From: Anthonomus grandis grandis
Taxonomy: Eukaryota > Arthropoda > Insecta > Coleoptera > Curculionidae
DNA: 64,000 nt
NCBI RefSeq assembly: GCF_022605725.1
Contig: NC_065550.1
Coordinates: forward strand, 1,922,001-1,986,000
Direction of reading: 5' to 3'
Part shown: piece by piece, positions 20,602 to 31,607 of the stretch
Position numbering within the stretch: the first letter of the stretch is position 1
Layout of the letters: the number at the start of each line of letters is the position of its first letter
Position numbers and translations under genes: made by a program
Notes under the pieces: generated by a model
Databases searched by the model: none
Told to the model about the DNA's origin: nothing
Seen by the model: only the letters and a program-made list of their open reading frames with translations

Positions 20602-21863
20602 TAGGACATTGAGAATACCGCTGTTTGGAAAACACATTCCAAACAAGTTAAACCCCAAATAAAATTGTGCCGCCACTGTGTTTTAGACAAAGAAATCCTT
20701 TGCGTATGTTCGTTCCTCTTTAACACAATCAGACCGCCAAATTCCCGAAATCGGGGAAAATTAGATGCGGCGCGGACAAGTACGTAACGATTTACTACAG
20801 CCCCCGTTCCCCGTCGCGACAGTCACATTTCACACTCGCTTAAAGACACATCGCTCTTGTTTCTAGCTCAAATTTTCCTCTCGCCACAAATTGTCGAGTG
20901 ACAATTATTTGCTCTAATTGCAGAAAAATTGCAATTTATATATTTTATTTGCTCTTAATCGTTAAGATAACGATTTTTATATTAAACCTATATATTTTTA
21001 CGCGAAGTGTGCTCAATTTAAGTAACATTTTATGTGCAAAAATAACTGTATGATAGTTATTTTTGGCTCGGTAATTAAACCAATTGATAACATAAGACGA
21101 CGTAAGACGTTGTCTCGTTACTTGTGTCTGATGTTGATGGCTGCTGCTCGTGGTACTTGTGCATTGATACTTACCTGTTCTGGGTTCCGATGGTGAGAAA
21201 ACCGTACAAGGTAACCCTTTAAGTTTATTGTACTGTATGGCTGACCAATCTACTCAGATTTCATAATGTTACGTGTAATTAATATAAAGTCCCTACAAAA
21301 CAAAAACATTCAGTGTAGTGCTTTCCTGATTTAAACCTAAAGTTTACTGGTGAATTAGTGTTTCAATAAGTGTTATAGAAATAAAGAGACAGTTTTTCCT
21401 TCGCTCTCCTTATATTTAACTTAATTTGAAATATAACTTGATACCAAATTCATGTAGAAAAGGGTATCAATTTTTGCTGGTATTTTTGATAATTTGTTTT
21501 GTTGTATATTAATAATTTTACTGTTGTTATTTTAGTTAAGAAAAGCATGAATGGATGAGCACATGACTTAAATTTAAGATTATTTGTTTTTGTTGAAATA
21601 CACCCCAGTTTTCTTATTTTAAGACTGATTGGGTGACTACAAAGATATTTATTTTATAACAATTAAATATTCTCACAAATGTAATTATTTGGTGTTTTAT
21701 TAACTAGTTGCAGCCGAGCCTAAATAAAGGTAAAGTAATTCAGGGTTTTGGTTAAAGTATATCCGAATAAAATTAGACTTGATCCGGTTGCCTCTGGTAA
21801 AAAAGTTCTTCTATTTGTACATTCAAAATAGAACCCCTACGGTAGCAGTGGCGGAGCAGATAC
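20602..21863. mobile_element. 1.26-kb insertion of unknown type in the BEL integrase C-terminus
   Basis: The BEL frame stops at ARSKWK (20601) and resumes at KFDLSTLTAKVGTLVLL (about 21865). GAAA stands at both junctions (20598-20601 and 21864-21867), consistent with a 4-bp target duplication. The insert has no coding capacity. Its left 300 bp are GC-richer, and it contains LTR-like words (AATAAAGAGACAG near 21390). It could be a solo LTR, but I cannot pair it with any internal sequence. Confidence 0.5.
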
Positions 21864-21867
21864 GAAA

Positions 21868-22080
21868 ATTTGATTTGTCCACCCTAACCGCTAAAGTAGG
21901 AACTTTGGTACTTTTAGTTAAAGACAATATGCCTCCATTACATTGGCCCTTAGCACGTATTACGGATTTGCATCCCGGTGCAGACGGCATGGTCAGAGTT
22001 GTTTCAGTTCGTTTAGCCAACGGAACTATTCTAAAACGGTCGATGAGTAAAATTTGCATACTGCCATTAGAGGACAATTA
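21868..22080 (+). pseudogene. BEL/Pao pol C-terminus
   Basis: Reads VGTLVLLVKDNMPPLHWPLA, then RITDLHPGADGMVRVVSVRL and ends LPLEDN-stop. This is the standard C-terminal DUF5641-type tail after the BEL/Pao integrase, which binds nucleic acid. Intact in frame, but separated from integrase by the insertion. Confidence 0.85.
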
Positions 22081-22204
22081 GTGGACAAAGAAAGTTCGCG
22101 ATTGTGAGACTTATATAAACCTTTATGTGTTTTTGTGTATATATAAACTATTGGTTTATTATAATATTTTTTGAAAAGCTGGAGACTTTTCAACCCGGGC
22201 GGCA

Positions 22205-22471
22205 TGTTTAGACTTTAAAAAATAATAATTTATAAAAAACGTGGCAACGTGCGCGCGACGGTGAGACGAGGTGGGAGCGAGTCATGAAGCCAGGACGATG
22301 ACGCCATTAACGTGAGAGTAACGAAGAGAAGAGAGATCGACTGCATTCGTTGGTATAAGAAAGGATGTAGAATTTGCCTTACTTTGTAAAATTTAAAATT
22401 AAATAAGTTATAGATCATACAGTCCAATTTCATTTACATTGGTGGTCCTTCGGCACACGATCCACGCAACA
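22205..22471 (+). repeat. BEL 3' LTR
   Basis: 267 bp copy of 14728-14988. Preceded by CAACCCGGGCGGCA and followed by TTATG, the right copy of the target duplication. Confidence 0.9.
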
Positions 22472-22715
22472 TTATGACAACATGGGTTATTTCGTCATGA
22501 AAAAAACTCTGCAAAATATTACTAGCAAATATTGGTTCACAAGAATGCGCAAATAACTGCTTGTCTTTCATGTGCTTACAATAAAGTACCATCAGGAAAA
22601 CAAAAAAGATATTTACACAGCTTCGAAAAGGTTGCTACTATAATGGAACTCTCCATATCGATCATTTGGGACCATTTGTTAAAAGTACAAAATGTTACTT
22701 ATACCGATATCTAAT
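22472..22715 (+). pseudogene. Gypsy-like integrase N-terminus, right half
   Basis: Continues the frame broken at 14727: YDNMGYFVMKKTL, KYWFTRMRK, then ITACLSCAYNKVPSGKQK (the CxxC zinc pair) and IIWDHLLK-like or DHLGPFVKSTK text in the adjacent frame near 22660-22690. Similarity ends in an AATTT repeat at about 22712. Confidence 0.7.
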
Positions 22716-24589
22716 TTAATTTAATTTAATTAACTCTTATATTGTAAATATTTATCTCAGTTCAAGTCAAGTACTTTATTGCGTATACTAATATTGTTTC
22801 AGGTCTGCGTTCTAGAGATGCAAATACTTGGCTGTTAGGCTCGTTACGTCATTCAGAATTTTCCAGGATATATCACTTAAGCAATTAAACATAGACATTT
22901 TCCATAAAACATACAAAAAAAATGGTTAAACATTGATTATGATTGCTTTGATTTCTCTAATATCTGTGGGTGACAGTCTTTTTCAGATCAAATTCTTCAG
23001 TCAGATTTTGGCCCTAGTACTTAAACCATTGCAGGTTTTTAATGGCTTATTTAGCATATATATTTGTAAACTGGTTGGGCCAAATCAATGTGCATTGTAC
23101 TTTTAGAAGGGACCAGCAATCATCTGATGTCGGTTATAAAAAATTTTCGTAAAAAGTTTTTCTTCAATTAAAAATAAAATTCTCTTTATTCATTAAAAAT
23201 TATCCAATTTTTAATAAATATATAACTTTAAGTTGATAAAGAAGTGGCTCAATTAATTGGAGTATTTATTAATCTTAATTGCCAAATAATAAACAGCGCT
23301 TTTCGTCTTGACTGACTGAGGAATCCTCTTTGCGAGACTTTATATTCTATAAGAAGATTTCAATTTTGAAAACCTTTAAATAACGTATTTGTAAAAAGAT
23401 ATTAAATAACTAAATTACTTCCTAAAGGTTCAGAAAGTCAAATTTAAAGTATATTTTCGCTCAAGGGAATCCTTCGCCCAGTCGAACAGTTTTTACAGGG
23501 TTATTATATTATTCATAACTCAGGTTCTACTTTTCACTGAAATCATTTTTAGGAGAACGAAAGATTTAGATTTAGTATGCGAGACGCTTTTCCTAAAAAA
23601 GCTAGAAGTAAAATTATGGTATTTTGTGGTTCATATTTTATGTAAAAGCCTTTGGACATTTTGTTAGCTGAAATTATTTGAGACGTTTTTTGATATGTGA
23701 AAACATATATATATATTTATATTATATTAATGTAATAATAGTAAGGCATTAGTAGTCTATAGTAAGGCATTGGTATTTAAAGCTAAAAATAGTATAGAAG
23801 ATTTTTAAATCTGATGGTGTTTTTCCATCAATCTAAAAAATGTGCTGTTTCATTAGCTTTGAGGTCTGCTCTTTAATAAATTACTAAAAGCTATCATTTA
23901 TTATTCTTATTTACAAAAATAGTGGTGATTACATTCAAACATTTTATTATTGCTATATTAAGAACTACCACAAATAACAATATCAATTACCAAACACTGT
24001 ATATAACACTGGTTATTACATGCCTAGAATTTAATCTAAAGCTTTTTTGATACATATAGAGAGAGGTGTATCGTAAGCGTTTAAGTTATGCATTATATTT
24101 AATATATGAGAGAAGAATATTTTATAATTTTAAAACTACATAATATAAATATTTTTATTTCATATAATTCTACACATTTTTCTTAACCTAACAAATATTA
24201 AAACTTGTTTTTAATTATTATATTTTTGAAAATATCACTCGTTTACGTTACACACTAAAATAACAACGAAATACCGGGCCTTATGAAAAAGAGTTTAATT
24301 AAAGTCCAAACGTTTGATTTTTTATTTGTGTCATTGGTTAATTGAAATCTTGTGTTTTTTTTTTGGTGAAAAATTACAGTCATGCTGCAAAAAATTGAAA
24401 ATTACAATTGCACCATATTGTCCTTTTACGTGTTCGTATTTATGTTTGGGATAACCAGTGCACTAGAAATAAATTAAAAGCAGTGACGTCGAAAGCTTGC
24501 TAAGAATATTTTTTATTAATATATACCAATATTATAAATAATTATTTGTATAAATTATAGTATTATATTAAAAGTTAACCTTCTTACTG
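22716..24589. other. AT-rich stretch with one interspersed repeat
   Basis: A segment at about 23041-23175 (GGCTTATTTAGCATATATAT and on through CAATGTGCATTGTA) recurs at about 25825-25965 in the same orientation. A duplicated TAGTAAGGCATTAGTA/TAGTAAGGCATTGGTA lies near 23741-23775. No gene recognised. Confidence 0.5.
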
Positions 24590-25560
24590 ATAGCCAATTT
24601 GGACTTAGAAAGGGAAAGAGCACAGTTCATGGTATCTTTTATCTTTAATCTAGTCTCCAAAGTAATAGATTCTTTGGAGCCACATGAGCATCTCCTAGCA
24701 TATTTTTATGACCTAAGCAAGGCTTTTGATTGTGTTTTGCATAATCTCCTTATAAAAAAAACAGTTTTACAATTTTTTAGACAGAAGTATACAACTTCTA
24801 GAATCTAATTTAAAAAAAACGCACTAAAGTTGAAAGGGTTTCATCATCTGAAGGTTTCCTAAAACTAGGTGTACCTCAGGGTTTTGTATTAGATATTTTT
24901 TTTCCCTTTTTATAAACAAATTGTCAATGGATAAACTAGCTTTTTACGTACTTTTCGCGGTTGACGCTACTATTATTATTTATGATCAAGATCTTGAAAA
25001 ATTGAATTTAAGATCGAATGAAAAACAATCTAAAGCCATAATTTAGCTCGATGCTAACAAACTTAAACTGGTCCAGGACAAGACCCAAAAATGTTTAATG
25101 AGAGACACTTATTAATCGATCTGACTTAAAGGGATAATACAGATAATCTATCTGGAAAATTAAGAAGCAGTGTATTCTCGTTTAGAAATCTATATGACCA
25201 TGTATCCCAGAATACAATGCTAAATGCCTACTATGGCATGTTTCACTCAATCATAACCTACATGATCAAGGGATTTTAGTTTGGAGTGGATCAGTATCTA
25301 CAAAATATTTGAACTTTAACGTAACGGCTATTAGAATTTTAGAGGATTTTAATCTGCATTCATAAAAATTAATATAGCAAGTTTGCGTCAGTTTATATTA
25401 TGGAATGCGTTTTTTATGTTAAGAGATCACAAAAGAAATATTTACAACTATTAAACCAGGTATTGTAGCAGTATTGTACTATCTGGTCTATCATCTATTA
25501 AGGTAGCAAGATCGATCAGAGTTTATAGCTGTTAAATTATTTATTAAACTGTCAACAAAC
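24590..25560 (+). pseudogene. LINE reverse transcriptase fragment
   Basis: The plus frame gives FGLRKGKSTVHGIF-like text, then LLAYFYDLSKAFDCVLHNLL (24685-24750), RT motif A with the catalytic Asp. GVPQGFVLDIFF (motif B, about 24870) follows. The YADD region near 24960 is eroded. It continues to ILVWSGSVSTKYLNFNVTAI (about 25275-25335), typical of the C-terminal domain of Jockey/CR1-type non-LTR elements. No ORF1 or endonuclease is attached, so it is 5'-truncated. Many frameshifts. Confidence 0.7.
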
Positions 25561-26099
25561 ATAAAAACCTTGCAATATAGCTCTTTTATAAAATATACTC
25601 TTAAAATATACTCTTTTATAAAAGCAGTTAAGAAGAAATTATGCGTCAGAGCCTTTTCCAGTTTAACAGTTCCTTCCTAGATATCTTCTGTTATGTATTG
25701 TACTCTATTTTTTTCTTTGGTTTCAGGATTATTACCTAATAGTTGTATGTTATAACTATGAGAATTTTATTATTTTAATCTTAATTTTAAATTTGAATAT
25801 TGCTGCAGAAAATTTAATAAACTCTGGCTTATTTAGCATTTATATGCGTAAACTCCTTGGCCTAATCAATGTGCATTGTATTTTAAAAAGGGACCATCAA
25901 TCATCTGCTAATTTGACAGTCGGTTATAAAAAATGTCCGTAAAAGTTTTTCTTTAATTAACAAATTTTGATTTTTCATATAATCTATAAGAAAATTTATA
26001 TTTTAAGAACCTTTGATCATTAATCTATATTGTTATTGTTATTATATTGTTATCGTACATTGTTTTATATTTATACAAACTACTTTACTTAAAGAAAAC
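25561..26099. other. Spacer holding the second copy of an interspersed repeat
   Basis: Carries the copy at about 25825-25965 of the repeat described at 23041-23175. Both copies are also followed by similar TATAAGAARATTT-type text, so the repeat may be longer and part of a LINE 5' region. Confidence 0.5.
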
Positions 26100-27060
26100 G
26101 AATTTGTCTTGGTAGATGGTAGATTTCCAAAATCTTGGAAAACAGCTTTGATGCAATTAACTAATTTGAGCTCCATTTGCCTTTTGCCTATATTGAGCAT
26201 CATATTAAATTTATAAAGTGCTCTAATGGCAATTTTTCCATATTTGTTTGTCTGTATTTCAGTAAAGCTTTCGATACCAAATTGTGCCCACTTCTCGCTG
26301 CTAAATTACTTTATTACTACTTTTATGATACTATTATCAGGGTATTAAAGACCACTTTAGCAGTAAAAATCAGATTGTTAATGACAATGGAAAACAATCA
26401 GTTTTGGTTGGGTGATAAAGGGATACTTAGAGATTTATATTAGGGGCCTACATTTTTACATTATACAGAATGAATTTAGAAAAATCTGTCAATGGCTACT
26501 TGAGTATTGCAAATCTGTATTTGCCGACTATATAGTAACTAAAAGTGAGATTATAGTAAGCAAAACGCAAGACAATACTTAACTAAACATGGTCTTTAGT
26601 TAAATGCTTTTAAGACATGAGTTATTATTATATAAAAATTAAAGTTACCGATAGATTACATGCCTATAAAGTTTATGAAAAAATATTTTACCTAGTAAGT
26701 ACTGTGAACACTGTAGATCTTCCGAGATAGATAGTCATTTGCACTTTAGATCACATCCAAAGTCGATACTTATATGCCCATTTAAATAGTACAAAATTCC
26801 ATTACTATCATGAAAATCTTTTAAAATATACGTATTTTTACACAAGAAATGAGGGAAAAACTATATGATTTACTGGATTTGAGTTTTGTCAACTATGGTG
26901 ATTTAGCATTTGGTTGTCTCGATGTAAGAAAGAATAACTCTATTAAAAAAATCTAAATTCATGTAAAATATTCACTTGTGGAATTCTAAGGAGGGATTAC
27001 ATCTCACCGTAGTTGACACGTTTTTCCTAAAAGAATAAAAATTTATCTAGACAACCTGAC
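26100..27060 (+). pseudogene. Second LINE reverse transcriptase fragment
   Basis: Fragments of the RT thumb-to-palm order appear: FPKSWKTALMQL (about 26125), the ICLLPILS equivalent of RPISLLP, SKAFDTKLCPLLAAKLLYY (26260-26325, motif A), then eroded GVPQG near 26410 (KGILRDLY). Beyond 26500 only scattered similarity remains. Same strand as the fragment at 24590 but a different copy, since both have motif A. Confidence 0.6.
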
Positions 27061-27959
27061 CAAACAACTTATTAATATAACTCAGCATCTTAGAGAAAAC
27101 TAATCTTAAAGTCCATGATTTTTACTAGATCTAATGCGCGAAATAAGAATTTATTGGAAATATTCCATCACATAATATTATCCGTATAAGTAGATATTAT
27201 GTGAAAAGTTTAAATCCCTATTTATACGCGTGATTGGTATCAATTTCTATTCCGTACGGGGATTTCGCACCTCGTACCTGATTGACTTAAAATTTAAAAT
27301 TGACCAATGGTGTGGGTATAGGCGCCAAATACATGTACGGAATGTTTAAATGCTTCAGGGGGACGTACGCATTTAAATTATATAATTGCTTGTGTATTTA
27401 AGTGTTAAGTATATATATCTTATCTTTACACATTTTAAATATTGATTGTTATATACTAAGTTAACATTGATACTTATAGCTAAGTTACCAATGCTTGTAA
27501 TGTAATTGTTACCTATTACTTATTTTTTTAAGAGAAATTATTAAGTTTTTAACGTAAAATGTTGCAAAGGTCGTAAAATTTCAACTAGAATAAAGCAAAC
27601 TACTTTTATCGACAAATATAAAATGACCGATCTCGAAAGCAAGTTGCAAATCATTTATTGGCATCTCACATCTTTTTAGAAAAAAGAACCTCCGTTATGA
27701 ATGAAACACATATTATTTTTGAGATCAAGTATGTATATTCGAAGAAACGCTCGAACTCGTTAATTTTAATTTTAAATGACAAATTAATAGTCTTATCGGG
27801 ATATTCCCTTAATCTAAAAGCAGAGAAAATAAAGATGCTACTTGTCGATGTGATTTTTTTGCTTTCAGGCTTTGCAGTATCGTCGGAAATATATATTCTG
27901 TGTAGTGAAATTAGACATTTTTTTGTGTTTTGCACAATATTAGTTGTTGGTAAATAATT
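27061..27959. other. No gene recognised
   Basis: Includes a slightly GC-richer patch (27225-27370) with TCCGTACGG and TGTACGGAAT words. Two overlapping ~100-codon frames on opposite strands around 27660-27995 have no recognised domain, though the minus one joins the 3' end of the RTE-like LINE. Confidence 0.4.
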
Positions 27960-28374
27960 AAATCCCATACAATCACATTGGTCCAAATAATCCAAATAGG
28001 TCCAACGGCTGTTCTAAATAATGCGATGAATAACATTTCAGTCCACTGTCTCAGATTTTTCAACCATATTATTCTTCGTCCTCCCAGACTTTTGCCCTCA
28101 ATTTTACTCTGTAATATTAAGTGTAAGAGGGGATATTTTTGTTGCTTTGTAAGTTTTTACTATGTTAAGATTTTCGGTTGTTGCTTAATTCGTTTTAGAA
28201 CGAAACTTGGTTATACGACATATTTAAGATATTTAAAGCATGGGCCAATAGTACCACATTTTAAATACTTTTAGACGTTTACAAAATGCATCAGTCAGGC
28301 TCCAGGCTTCTGCACTATATAACAAACCAGAAAAGACAGAACAACGAGGAATTCTTATACTTTACAAACTCATA
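27960..28374 (-). pseudogene. RTE-like LINE, C-terminal coding end
   Basis: Minus-strand frames give AEAWSLTDAFCKRLKVFKMW (about 28320-28260), then AKVWEDEE-like/GQKSGRTKNNMVEK (about 28085) and LFRTAVG-like text to LDYLDQCDC. This is the C-terminal region of RTE/BovB-type RT proteins. It ends to the right exactly at the mariner insertion (28375), and the preceding part of the protein lies at 30483-31150. Confidence 0.65.
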
Positions 28375-30480
28375 TAGGGTGTCCAGAAATTACGCGTCAG
28401 GGTTTTGGTGGGCGATTCTACATTAAGAATTAATACAACAAACTTGTATACAATTTTTTCGAAAACTCAAAATTAAGGATGATACAGCGTGTTAAAAATT
28501 TTTTTTTTCTTAACTTTTTTGCTAGTGTACTGATTTTCGCCAAATTTTGCAAGCATATTACTAGTGTTTCTTTCTATGTACCCTTTTAATTTGATGCTAG
28601 TTGTCAATGACGAAAGGCTTAAGCTGTCCTTCACCTTAGGAAAATGACTTTAAACTTTTTTGTTTTAATCTTTTCATAAATTTGGATGTCAAATTAGTAA
28701 AGCACATCAAAATATCTTTTAAAAAGGTGCTCCTATTGCATTATTGTAGAATTAACGGTTACCGAGAAAAACGACTTCAAACATTAACCGTACCTTTAAT
28801 AATTGAAAATTGGTATTTTCAAAATTAACACAGCAAGACTTGAAAACATATATTGTTAAAGGATAATTTGTTAAATAAAATAAGTATTTACGATAACACA
28901 CATAATTTAATTTTAAGTACAACTTTCATAAAAAAATCGAAATATTGCCATTCCATTTCAATTCATAAATTAATTCTTCGGAAGTTCCAACGAATCCTAG
29001 AGAATATACCTTCCTTCTGTTTAATTATTTCACAATTGTCAATAATCCGTTGTTTCAGCATTTCACAATTACTTACAGGAACCTTGTAAACGACAGATTT
29101 TAGGTAACCTAAAAGAAAAAAATCCATAGCCTTTAGATCTGGCAATCTGGGAGGCCATTGCACAAACCCACCGCGTCCAATCTCTGTTTCAGGGAAATTT
29201 TGATATAAATGTTTCCCTCCATTGAAATGGACTGGAGCACCGTCTTGTAGCAGCCATATTTCATGCTTTATTTGAAAAGGAACATCATCTTGTAGATTGG
29301 GCAACTCATTTCTTAAAAAGTTTAAGTTAAGACCTTACCATTTACTCTTTGCGGGAAAAATGTGGCCCTAAACGATCGTTGACAATACCAACCCACACAT
29401 TGGGGGATTTTTTTATAACTACCTGAGGGTTTTCGTCGCACCGATAATGTTCATTATGAAGGTTTATTAAACTATCATGTCCAAAGCCAGCTCCATCGAT
29501 GAAGAGAATAAAACCTGTGAAATTTTGATTACGATTATAAAGATTTCTAATGGTCCTACAAAAATTAAGTCGAGCCACTGGATCTTCAGGGTTTAAAGCT
29601 TGAACCTTTTGATAATAAAAGGGCTGTAGGAGTTCCTCCTGTAAAATATCATAAACTGCACTTTTTAAAATATTTTCCTGAGTCGCAATTATTGATCTTA
29701 CACTAAGAGTAACGTTATCCTCAATCCCACTCTAAACACAGAGTTCCTGAGTTCGGACGGTCCACATCATGTCGACTAATTTTAAATCTTCAAAATTCTC
29801 CTAGTCTCTGATGGATAGTGCTAACCATTTGCGATCGTGATATTCTTCTATTCGGATATGCTTCTTTGTTGTTGGAATACAAATTAATATTATTATTAGT
29901 CATCTTATTTTCAATCTTAATAATTTTAAAATTATTAAAATTACAGATAATATTATCTGTCAAAATTTATAATACAATGTCATAACTCATTCCAAACTAA
30001 AGTGTTTGGTTTTAAAGCTTGCTTATTAATTTTTCAGTTTTGAAAATCAAAATTTCTAAGTAATCGTACGTAAATATTTAAAGTCGTTTTTCTTGCAAAC
30101 CAATAATTCTACGATGATGCAACAAGAGCACCTTTTTAAAAGATATTTTGATATTCTTCACTAATTTGACATCTAAATTTATAAAAAGATGTTAACAAAA
30201 AAGTTCTAAGTCATTTTTTTAAGGAGGACAGCTTAAGCCTTTTGTCCTTGACGACTAGCATTAAATTAATAGGGTAAATACAAAGAAGCACTAGTAATAT
30301 GCATGCAAAATTTTGTGAAAATCAATACACCACAAAAAAATTTATTAAAAAAAACATTAAAAAAAAAATTTATCTTCCTTAGTTTTGAGTTTGCGGAAAA
30401 ATTGTATAAAAGTTTATTGCATTAATTTTTCATCTAGAATCGCCCACGGAAATCCTGACGTGTAATTTCCGGATATCCTG
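28375..30480 (-). mobile_element. Mariner-like element with ~430-bp terminal inverted repeats
   Basis: TA flanks on both sides (28373-28374 and 30481-30482). The left end TAGGGTGTCCAGAAATTACG pairs with CAGGATATCCGGAAATTACA at the right. Alignment of left 28375-28800 with the reverse complement of 30055-30480 continues nearly to the transposase on each side, including GCATATTACTAGTG and AAAGGCTTAAGCTGTCC. This makes arms of about 430 bp, far beyond the ~30 bp of classical mariner. The transposase (minus strand) is broken. It split an RTE-like LINE. Confidence 0.85.
28963..29903 (-). pseudogene. Mariner-like transposase, broken
   Basis: Starts near 29903 on the minus strand (MTNNNINLYSNNKEAYPNRR, helix-turn-helix region). 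It continues with RLNFCRTIRNLYNRNQNFTG and ILFIDGAGFGHD (first catalytic Asp region, about 29490), NVWVGIVNDRLGPHF (about 29390), WLLQDGAPVHFNGG (second Asp, about 29250) and WPPRLPDLKAMDFFLLGYLK (third Asp, about 29150). Stops and frameshifts fall around 29330-29345 and in the 5' third. The encoded enzyme would cut and paste the element at TA sites; this copy cannot. Confidence 0.8.
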
Positions 30481-30482
30481 TA

Positions 30483-31150
30483 TTAATTTTTATGTCGCAT
30501 AGGATACTCCTTATGCGGTTAAATATATTCGTAAGTTGTTTTATTTTAAAATTTATTTCCTATGATTGATTCCACTCTTTGTTTAACATGTATCCTAGAT
30601 ATATAATTTTTTTTTACGTTGTAATCTGATGTTGGTATAAAACGGTATTCGTGCGTTATTTGTTTTGCTTACTACGAGAATGTTAGTTTGTTTACACATA
30701 AGTTTCGTACCATAATATTCACTTGCATTTACTATATAATCTATTATTTATTGTAGGCCTTCGACACTATCAGCCAATAGTACAGTGTCGTCTGCGTATC
30801 TGAGATTATTGATTGATTTGCCATTAATTAATACACCGTCGGTTGCATCTTGCAATACTTCTCAAAATAAATTCTCTAAATATGTGTTCAATAATAAGAG
30901 TAAGAGTGCACACTATTGTCTGATTCCTCTCTTTACAGGCAATTCTGTATAAAACTTTTGTTCTACCCGTAGTAATCTGCATACAGATTTCCTGTTAGGT
31001 GGATGTCTTTGTTATCTACTTCAGTTTCTGCCAGCGACTTGATAGTACTGCTTTGATGCTGTACTTTACCAAACGATTTTTAACAAAACATACGTCTATA
31101 TCATAAATAACTAGAACCCGTATACTGAATAAAGATTCTCTAGTGCCCAC
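30483..31150 (-). pseudogene. RTE-like LINE, RT palm and thumb
   Basis: Minus-strand text reads GVLINGKSINNLRYADDTVL then LADSVEG at about 30835-30755, with the catalytic YADD intact. Weak motif A lies upstream (VCFVKNRLVKYS, about 31085). Downstream is KLMCKQTNILVVSKTNNARI-like, then YI-DTC near 30590 and RIRSILCD-like text that stops at the mariner end. Together with 27960-28374 it forms a 5'-truncated RTE/BovB-type element. Several frameshifts. Confidence 0.7.
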
Positions 31151-31607
31151 ACCCTTTTAAAAATGAAACTGTGTTTTTACGAAGTTCTAATATAGTTTTT
31201 TATATGGATATATGTGCATGAATATTTTAAAAGACCTTTAAAATATGACTAATAAAACTTTTACTAAAATGTTTGGTCTTAAGTTACAAGAAAACACATT
31301 GACATTGCATGCTCTATAAAATGAGTTAAATAATGTGGATTAATTTTATAATAATAATAATAATAATAATAAACCTTTATTTCCAACAGGCAACTTGCCC
31401 AATAACAGGAAACAATTGCAAAACAATGAAAAATATAGTTAAAGAAAAACACACACAAACAAACCTAAAAGAATGAAAAGAAAAGAAAAAGAGTAAAGTA
31501 AAGTCACATTCTCAAAAGTTATCCAAAAAATTAGAACAAATAACTATTAATATGATATAAAAACCCAATTATAAAAGTTTAACAAGATAATCACATGTTC
31601 AACAAAA

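Larger units (their letters stand above)
14728..22471 (+). mobile_element. BEL/Pao LTR retrotransposon, full-length but dead
   Basis: Two direct repeats, 14728-14988 and 22205-22471, both start TGTTTAGACTTTAAAAAATA and end CGCAACA (TG...CA ends). The 5' copy is followed by TTTTGGTCACATCGAGACGG, in the place and style of a BEL primer-binding site. The 3' copy is preceded by CAACCCGGGCGGCA, a polypurine-tract-like sequence. Flanks are TAATG on the left and TTATG on the right, a 5-bp duplication with one change. The interior encodes gag, zinc knuckles, protease, RT, RNase H and integrase in that order, with stops and frameshifts. A 1.26-kb insertion sits near the 3' end of pol. The element split an older Gypsy-like pol. 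Confidence 0.9.

Noticed and set aside
20670..21854. CCGCCACTG at 20670 and CAGTGGCGG at 21846 as hAT ends
   Set aside because: The words match hAT-type termini, but they point outwards instead of inwards, so they cannot bound the intervening DNA; 9 bp can recur by chance.
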